Assembly (NCBI RefSeq): GCF_016741875.1
Contig: NZ_JAERRF010000043.1
Location: 1 to 55,593 of the forward strand
Origin: Streptomyces coffeae
Lineage (GTDB): Bacteria > Actinomycetota > Actinomycetes > Streptomycetales > Streptomycetaceae
DNA: 55,593 bases
Direction: 5' to 3'
Shown here: positions 50,966 to 55,593 of the stretch, one piece after another
Layout of the letters: every line of letters starts with the position of its first letter
Numbering within the stretch: the first letter of the stretch is position 1
Position numbers and translations under genes: made by a program
Notes under the pieces: model-generated
Told to the model about the DNA's origin: nothing
The model's database searches: none
Seen by the model: only the letters and a program-made list of their open reading frames with translations

Positions 50966-51910
50966 ATGGCATCGGCACCGCAGCCCGGTGGACGGGATAC
51001 GGCCCCCTTCCACCCGCCGAAGCGGCTGCTGGACGCGCTGAGCGACGCTCCGGAAGGCCCCGTCCGCAGCTGGCTGGAGGCCCTGCCGGACACCGTGGGC
51101 CAGCTGCTCGACGCCTGGGAGCTGACCCCGGAGCGGGTGGTGACGCCCGGCGGCCTGGGCAGCCTGGTCGCCCTGGTACAGCAGGCGGACGGCACCCCGG
51201 CGGCGCTGAAACTGCCCGTCCCCGGGCCCGAGGCGGAGCGGGAGCGCGCCGCGCTCGCGCACTGGAACGGATGGGGCGCGGCCCGTCTGCTGCGCGCCGA
51301 CCCCGGCACCGGTGCGCTGCTGATCGAACGGCTGAGCAGCGCCGTCTCGGTGCGTTCGCTGCCGGAGGCGAAGGCGCTGCTGGAGGCGACGGGCACGGTA
51401 CGGCGGCTGTGGGTACCGCCGCCCGATGAGCACCCCTTCGGCACGGTCGCGGAGCGCACCGGCGAGGGCCATGAGGTGGAGTTGCTGCTCCCCGCCGGTA
51501 GCTGGGCGGCCGACGCGCGCCCGCTGGCCGAGGAGGCGGTGCGACTGCGGGCGGAACTGCTCGCGGAGCCTCCCGAAACGGTCCTGCTGCACGGTGACTT
51601 CCGGCAGGGCAAGGTGCTCGCCGGGGAACGGGCGCCCTGGCTCGCGGTGGGCCCCGACCCTCTGGTCGGCGAGCGCGCCTACGACTTGGCGCAGCTGGTG
51701 CTCGACCGCTGCGAGGACCTGGCCGCGGGACCCGGCCCGGCCGCGGCGGCCCGCCGCCGGGTGGCCAAGCTGGCCGACTCCCTGGACATGGACCGCGACC
51801 GGCTGCGGGGCTGGACCCTCTACCGCGCGGTGGCCACCGCCCTGCACCACGCCGGCACCGGCAACCGCCCCCGCGCCGAGCTCCTGCTGGAGTTCGCGGG
51901 CTGGCTCTGA
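50966..51910 (+). CDS. Aminoglycoside phosphotransferase-like protein with altered motif
   Basis: This encodes a 314-aa protein of the streptomycin-6/APH-like family. The phosphate-transfer motif reads LLHGDFRQGKVL; the usual HGDxxxxN asparagine is lysine. The following metal-binding DP position lies in VGPDPLVGERAYDLA. No glycine loop of the kinase type is obvious. ATG 50966 is 58 bp after the DUF4439 gene. It may be a small-molecule kinase with altered metal use or a non-enzymatic relative. Such proteins near proS are conserved in Streptomyces, so resistance is only one option. Confidence 0.7.
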   Translation: MASAPQPGGRDTAPFHPPKRLLDALSDAPEGPVRSWLEALPDTVGQLLDAWELTPERVVTPGGLGSLVALVQQADGTPAALKLPVPGPEAERERAALAHWNGWGAARLLRADPGTGALLIERLSSAVSVRSLPEAKALLEATGTVRRLWVPPPDEHPFGTVAERTGEGHEVELLLPAGSWAADARPLAEEAVRLRAELLAEPPETVLLHGDFRQGKVLAGERAPWLAVGPDPLVGERAYDLAQLVLDRCEDLAAGPGPAAAARRRVAKLADSLDMDRDRLRGWTLYRAVATALHHAGTGNRPRAELLLEFAGWL

Positions 51911-51967
51911 GGCCCGTCTCCACAGGGGCCAGCGTGGCGGCCACGCGTCCCCGCCCCGGTATGACGG

Positions 51968-52002
51968 CGCCCGGCGCGCCGCGCTGGGCGGCGGGCCGGG
52001 CG
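51968..52002. terminator. Possible bidirectional terminator
   Basis: An 8-bp perfect stem (51968-51975 with 51995-52002) lies between the convergent stop codons at 51910 and 52020. The GC-rich loop may also pair internally. Confidence 0.4.
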
Positions 52003-52019
52003 TCGTTCCGTAGGGGGCG

Positions 52020-53729
52020 TCAGGCGGTGAGACGGGCGATGGCGTCGTCGAGGGGGAGTTCCTCGCGCTCACCGGTGCGGCGGTCCTTCAGCTCCACCAC
52101 GCCGTCCTTGGCGCCGCGGCCGACGACCAGGATGGTCGGGACACCGATCAGCTCCGCGTCGGTGAACTTCACGCCCGGGGAGACGCCCGCGCGGTCGTCG
52201 ACCATGACGCGCACGCCCGCCGTGCCCAGCTTCTCCGCGATGTCGACGGCCAGCTCGGTCTGGAGGGCCTTGCCCGCGGCGACGATGTGGACATCGGCCG
52301 GGGCGACCTCGCGCGGCCAGCACAGACCGGACTCGTCGTGGGTCTGCTCGGCGAGGGCGGCCACCGCGCGGGAGACGCCGACGCCGTAGGAGCCCATGGT
52401 GACGCGGACCGGCTTGCCGTTCTGGCCGAGCACGTCCAGCTGGAAGGCGTCGGCGTACTTGCGGCCGAGCTGGAAGATGTGGCCGATCTCGATGGCCCGG
52501 TCCAGCTCGATGCCCGCGCCGCACTTCGGGCAGGGGTCGCCCGCCTCGACCACGGCAACGTCCAGGTAGTCGTCGACGTCGAAGTCGCGACCGCAGACGA
52601 CGTTGCGGGCGTGGGTGTCGGCCTTGTTGGCGCCGGTGACCCAGGCGGTGCCGGGGGCGACGCGCGGGTCGGCGATGTAGCGGAAGGACGTGCCCGCCAG
52701 GCCCTGCGGGCCGACGTAGCCGCGCACCAGGTCGGGGCGGCCCTCGAAGTCCTCGGCGGTGACCAGCTCGATCTCGGCGGGGGCGAGGTGCTCGCCCAGC
52801 TTGCCGAGGTCCACCTCGCGGTCGCCGGGGACGCCCACCGCGGTGATCTCGCCGTCGACCTTGATCAGGAGGTTCTTCAGGGTCGCGGAGGCCGGGATAC
52901 CCAGGTGCTCGGCGAGGGTCTCGATGGTGGGCGTGTCGGGGGTGTCCAGCTCCTCGACGGGACCGTGGGTACCGCCCTCGACCGGCGGGACGGTCACCGT
53001 GTAGGCCTCGGTGTTGGCCGCGTAGTCGCAGTTCGGACAGTCCACGAAGGTGTCCTCTCCGGCCGCCGCCGGGGCGAGGAACTCCTCGGAGGCCGAGCCG
53101 CCCATCGCGCCGGAGACCGCGGAGACGATGCGGTAGTCCAGGCCCAGGCGCTCGAAGATCCGGCGGTACGCCTCGCGGTGCAGCCGGTAGGACTCGGCCA
53201 GGCCCTCGTCGGTGGTGTCGAAGGAGTAGGAGTCCTTCATCAGGAACTCGCGGCCGCGCAGCACACCGGAGCGGGGGCGGGCCTCGTCCCGGTACTTGGT
53301 CTGGATCTGGTAGAGGGTGACCGGCAGGTCCTTGTAGGACGTGCACTGGTCCTTCACCGTCAGGGTGAAGATCTCCTCATGGGTGGGGCCGAGGAGGTAG
53401 TCACCGCCCTTGCGGTCCTTGAGGCGGAACAGCAGGTCGCCGTACTCCTCCCAGCGGCCGCTGGCCTCGTACGGCTCCTTGGGCAGCAGCGCGGGCAGCA
53501 GGACCTCCTGGGCGCCGATGGCGTCCATCTCCTCGCGGACGATCCGCGAAACGTTCTCCAGGACCTTCTTGCCGACCGGCAGCCAGGTCCAGATGCCCGC
53601 CGAGGCGCGGCGGACGTAACCGGCCCGGACGAGCAGCTTGTGGCTGGCGGTCTCGGCGTCCGCCGGGTCTTCGCGCAGCGTCTTCAGCATCATCGTGGAC
53701 ATGCGCTGGACGTTGACGGCGTGGGCCAT
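52020..53729 (-). CDS. proS: Prolyl-tRNA synthetase (bacterial type)
   Basis: This encodes a 569-aa class II synthetase. Motif 1 lies around GAQEVLLPALLPKEPYEASGR, motif 2 in KYRDEARPRSGVLRGREFLMKD, and motif 3 in MGSYGVGVSRAVAAL. Between motifs 2 and 3 is the roughly 170-residue INS editing domain, which removes mischarged alanine. The C-terminal anticodon-binding domain closes the chain. ATG 53729 follows AGGAGAGACC. It has no T-box leader that I can see. Confidence 0.96.
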   Translation of the reverse strand: MAHAVNVQRMSTMMLKTLREDPADAETASHKLLVRAGYVRRASAGIWTWLPVGKKVLENVSRIVREEMDAIGAQEVLLPALLPKEPYEASGRWEEYGDLLFRLKDRKGGDYLLGPTHEEIFTLTVKDQCTSYKDLPVTLYQIQTKYRDEARPRSGVLRGREFLMKDSYSFDTTDEGLAESYRLHREAYRRIFERLGLDYRIVSAVSGAMGGSASEEFLAPAAAGEDTFVDCPNCDYAANTEAYTVTVPPVEGGTHGPVEELDTPDTPTIETLAEHLGIPASATLKNLLIKVDGEITAVGVPGDREVDLGKLGEHLAPAEIELVTAEDFEGRPDLVRGYVGPQGLAGTSFRYIADPRVAPGTAWVTGANKADTHARNVVCGRDFDVDDYLDVAVVEAGDPCPKCGAGIELDRAIEIGHIFQLGRKYADAFQLDVLGQNGKPVRVTMGSYGVGVSRAVAALAEQTHDESGLCWPREVAPADVHIVAAGKALQTELAVDIAEKLGTAGVRVMVDDRAGVSPGVKFTDAELIGVPTILVVGRGAKDGVVELKDRRTGEREELPLDDAIARLTA

Positions 53730-53826
53730 GAGGTCTCTCCTGCGTGCGGTATGGGATGTGCAGGAGGTTAGCCGCAGGTGTGCACAACCGGGAAATGCGT
53801 TGTCCCCGCGCAGTACCCGAGGCGGC

Positions 53827-54393
53827 TCAGCGGCGCAGCGGAAGGCGCGCCCCCATGACCGCGTACGGGCTCGGCGCGCTCGGGAAGAGCACCGGGCGGG
53901 CGAGGTCGGTGTAGCCGAGGGACCGGTACAGACCGCGGGCGGGGCTGTCGGTGTCGATGGCGGACAGCAGGGAGCGCGGCTGGCAGACGCCGTCGGTGAT
54001 GGCGGTGATCAGCCGGCGTCCGATGCCGCGGTTCTGGTACGCGGGGTGGACGTGCAGTTCGGTGATGACGAAGGAGTCGTCGAGCCAGTCCTCGTGTCCG
54101 GCGGCGCGCAGATAGGGCTGGACGACGGTGGACCACCAGTGGGTGCGGTCGTTCGGCATGCCGTAGACGAAGCCCACGAGCCGCCCGGTGGGGCTGGTGG
54201 CGCCCAGCGCGCGGGCGCCGGGGCTGGTGAGGTGGCGCAGCACGATATGGCGCCGTACGCCGACCTCCTCGGCCGTGAGCCCGAAGGCCACGGCCTGGAC
54301 GGCGAGGGCGTCGTCCACGCGCGCGGCGAGGTCGAGCGGCCCGACGGCGACGCCTTCGGGGTCCGGGGACCGCTCCCCGGGCAGATGCACCAT
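53827..54393 (-). CDS. GNAT family N-acetyltransferase
   Basis: This encodes a 188-aa acetyltransferase. The acetyl-CoA-binding motif A is ITELHVHPAYQNRGIGRRLI, and the later ARGLYRSLGY is motif B. I chose ATG 54393 (MVHLPGERS) behind AGTAGGG; an earlier frame start would overlap the upstream gene. It lies 25 bp after the DUF4081 acetyltransferase gene. Substrate unknown. Confidence 0.8.
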   Translation of the reverse strand: MVHLPGERSPDPEGVAVGPLDLAARVDDALAVQAVAFGLTAEEVGVRRHIVLRHLTSPGARALGATSPTGRLVGFVYGMPNDRTHWWSTVVQPYLRAAGHEDWLDDSFVITELHVHPAYQNRGIGRRLITAITDGVCQPRSLLSAIDTDSPARGLYRSLGYTDLARPVLFPSAPSPYAVMGARLPLRR

Positions 54394-54418
54394 GGGCCAG
54401 ACCCTACTGGGCCGTCGA

Positions 54419-55264
54419 TCAGAACAGCACACTCATGAAGGCGCCGACCTCCTGGAATCCGACACGGCGATAGGCGGCGCGGGCAGCGGTGTTGAAGTCG
54501 TTGACGTACAGGCTCACCACAGGGGCGACCTCATGCAGGGCGTAGTTCAGTACGGCGGCCATACCGGTCTCGGAGAGGCCGCGACCGCGGTACTCGGGGG
54601 CGACCCAGACGCCCTGGATCTGGCAGGCGTGCGGGGTGGCGGCGCCGATCTCGGCCTTGAAGACCACCCGGCCGTTCTCCACGCGGGCGAACGAGCGCCC
54701 GGCGGTGACCAGTTCGGCGACCCGGGCCTGGTAGAGCAGTCCGCCGTCACCGGCGAGCGGTGAGACGCCGACCTCCTCGGTGAACATGGCCACGCACGCG
54801 GGCATGATCACGTCCATCTCGTCCTTGCGGATCCGGCGCACCAGCGGGTCGGGCGGGACGCCTGCGGGCATCGAGGTGGTGACCATCAGCGGCTGGTGGG
54901 CGCGGACCTCGCGGGCCGGTCCCCAGCTGGGCTGGAGCAGGGACCACAGCTCGGCGGTGGTGTCGGCGGGGCCGACGATGGAGGAGCAGCGGCGTCCGGC
55001 CCGGCGGGCGCGCTCGGCGAAGCCGCGGACGGCCTCGGAGGTGGCACAGATGGGGACCAGGTTGGCCCCGGCGTAGCAGAGCGACTCCAGCCGTCCGCCG
55101 GTGTACCAGCCCCACATCTCGCCGCCGAGCCGCCACGGATCCAGACCGGCCACCTGGACCCGGGCGGCGACGAAGGCGTTGGACACCGGGTCGCGGTCGA
55201 GGACCGCGAGGGCCGCGTCGAGCTCGCCGGGCTCGAGGACCCTGGTGGTGGAGGTGGTCAGCAC
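54419..55264 (-). CDS. DUF4081/GNAT acetyltransferase
   Basis: This encodes a 281-aa protein with an N-terminal DUF4081 region (residues 1-110) and a C-terminal GNAT domain (IQGVWVAPEYRGRGLSETGM, ARAAYRRVGF). This two-part arrangement is widespread in actinobacteria next to ispG. I chose GTG 55264 (MLTTSTTRVLEPGELDAAL) because the upstream part of the frame is Arg/Pro-rich and crosses the 19-bp repeats. It is followed by the second GNAT gene. Function unknown. Confidence 0.82.
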   Translation of the reverse strand: MLTTSTTRVLEPGELDAALAVLDRDPVSNAFVAARVQVAGLDPWRLGGEMWGWYTGGRLESLCYAGANLVPICATSEAVRGFAERARRAGRRCSSIVGPADTTAELWSLLQPSWGPAREVRAHQPLMVTTSMPAGVPPDPLVRRIRKDEMDVIMPACVAMFTEEVGVSPLAGDGGLLYQARVAELVTAGRSFARVENGRVVFKAEIGAATPHACQIQGVWVAPEYRGRGLSETGMAAVLNYALHEVAPVVSLYVNDFNTAARAAYRRVGFQEVGAFMSVLF

Positions 55265-55285
55265 GTGAGTGTTTGCCTCACCGGT

Positions 55286-55320
55286 CGCGGGCCTGCGGGC
55301 CGGACGCGGGCCTGCGGGCC
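55286..55320. repeat. Two direct copies of a 16-bp GC-rich unit
   Basis: CGCGGGCCTGCGGGCC occurs at 55286-55301 and 55305-55320 (19-bp period) just upstream of the DUF4081 gene. It is probably a slippage duplication in the leader. Confidence 0.7.
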
Positions 55321-55445
55321 AAGAGGGAGTCGATTCTCCGCACTGTACCCCGCAGGCGGGACGGGCCACCTACGCCGTGGTCCGCACCCGCGCGGTCCGG
55401 CCGGGCCGGATACGGATCGGGACGGCCGGATACGGGCGGTGGGAC

Positions 55446-55593
55446 TCAGCCGCTGATGGAGACCTGGGGCTCGCCGGAGGCGATACCGTCCTTCTCCATC
55501 TGCTCGGCGATCTTCATGGCTTCCTCGATCAGGGTCTCCACGATCTTGGACTCGGGCACGGTCTTGATGACCTCGCCCTTGACGAAGATCTGA
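55446..55593 (-). CDS. ispG: 4-hydroxy-3-methylbut-2-enyl diphosphate synthase, 3' end
   Basis: Only the last 48 codons are in the window. They read QIFVKGEVIKTVPESKIVET and onward to VSISG, which I recognise as the C-terminus of IspG (GcpE), an iron-sulphur enzyme of the non-mevalonate isoprenoid pathway. The gene is cut by the window edge, so its start and cluster-binding cysteines cannot be seen. The DUF4081 gene follows it in the same direction. Confidence 0.85.
   Translation of the reverse strand, partial: QIFVKGEVIKTVPESKIVETLIEEAMKIAEQMEKDGIASGEPQVSISG

Noticed and set aside
50966..51910. Aminoglycoside resistance gene
   Set aside because: The key motif is altered and the gene sits in a conserved housekeeping neighbourhood, so a resistance call is not supported.
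53730..53826. T-box leader before proS
   Set aside because: The spacer is only 97 bp, lies downstream of no specifier-like structure and lacks the conserved T-box sequence.

Overview
This is a high-GC chromosomal segment of a Streptomyces (or a very close actinomycete). The evidence is the gene order (RNase J, dapA, thyX; dapB, M16 protease, pnp, rpsO; rimP, nusA, ylxR, infB, DUF503, rbfA, truB, ribF; proS; ispG), the frequent GTG starts, GC-rich third codon positions, and an IF2 with a long Gly/Pro-rich N-terminus. I see no tRNA, rRNA, CRISPR array, insertion sequence or phage gene.

Region 1 (1-10.5 kb) is housekeeping and reads mostly leftward: RNase J, dihydrodipicolinate synthase, ThyX, two small membrane-protein genes, DapB, an M16 zinc protease, polynucleotide phosphorylase and ribosomal protein S15.

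Region 2 (10.7-41.1 kb) is one large type VII secretion (ESX) locus set between rpsO and ribF. It has EccB, EccC (three ATPase domains in one chain), EccD, EccE, two WXG100 proteins, two mycosins, a proline-rich WXG protein with a YxxxD tail, a MinD/ParA-like ATPase with very long disordered arms, an orphan beta-propeller membrane protein and a solitary DUF397 protein. Downstream of eccD, in the same direction, are four consecutive AfsK-like genes (kinase domain, one membrane segment, PQQ-type beta-propeller). The two nearest eccD have lost the catalytic residues; the two distal ones look active. The centre of the locus (about 25.3-29.7 kb) has clearly lower GC than its flanks. I propose that the kinase/pseudokinase set senses the cell exterior and controls the ESX machine; this is inference from gene order and domains.

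Region 3 (41.2-55.6 kb) returns to housekeeping: ribF, truB, rbfA, DUF503, infB, ylxR, nusA and rimP leftward; then rightward a lipoprotein, a ferritin-like DUF4439 protein and a degenerate phosphotransferase-like protein; then proS, two GNAT acetyltransferases and the 3' end of ispG leftward, cut by the window edge.

Strong inverted repeats mark most transcript ends. Start codons were chosen by ribosome-binding sites and family N-termini, and several differ from the longest open frame.
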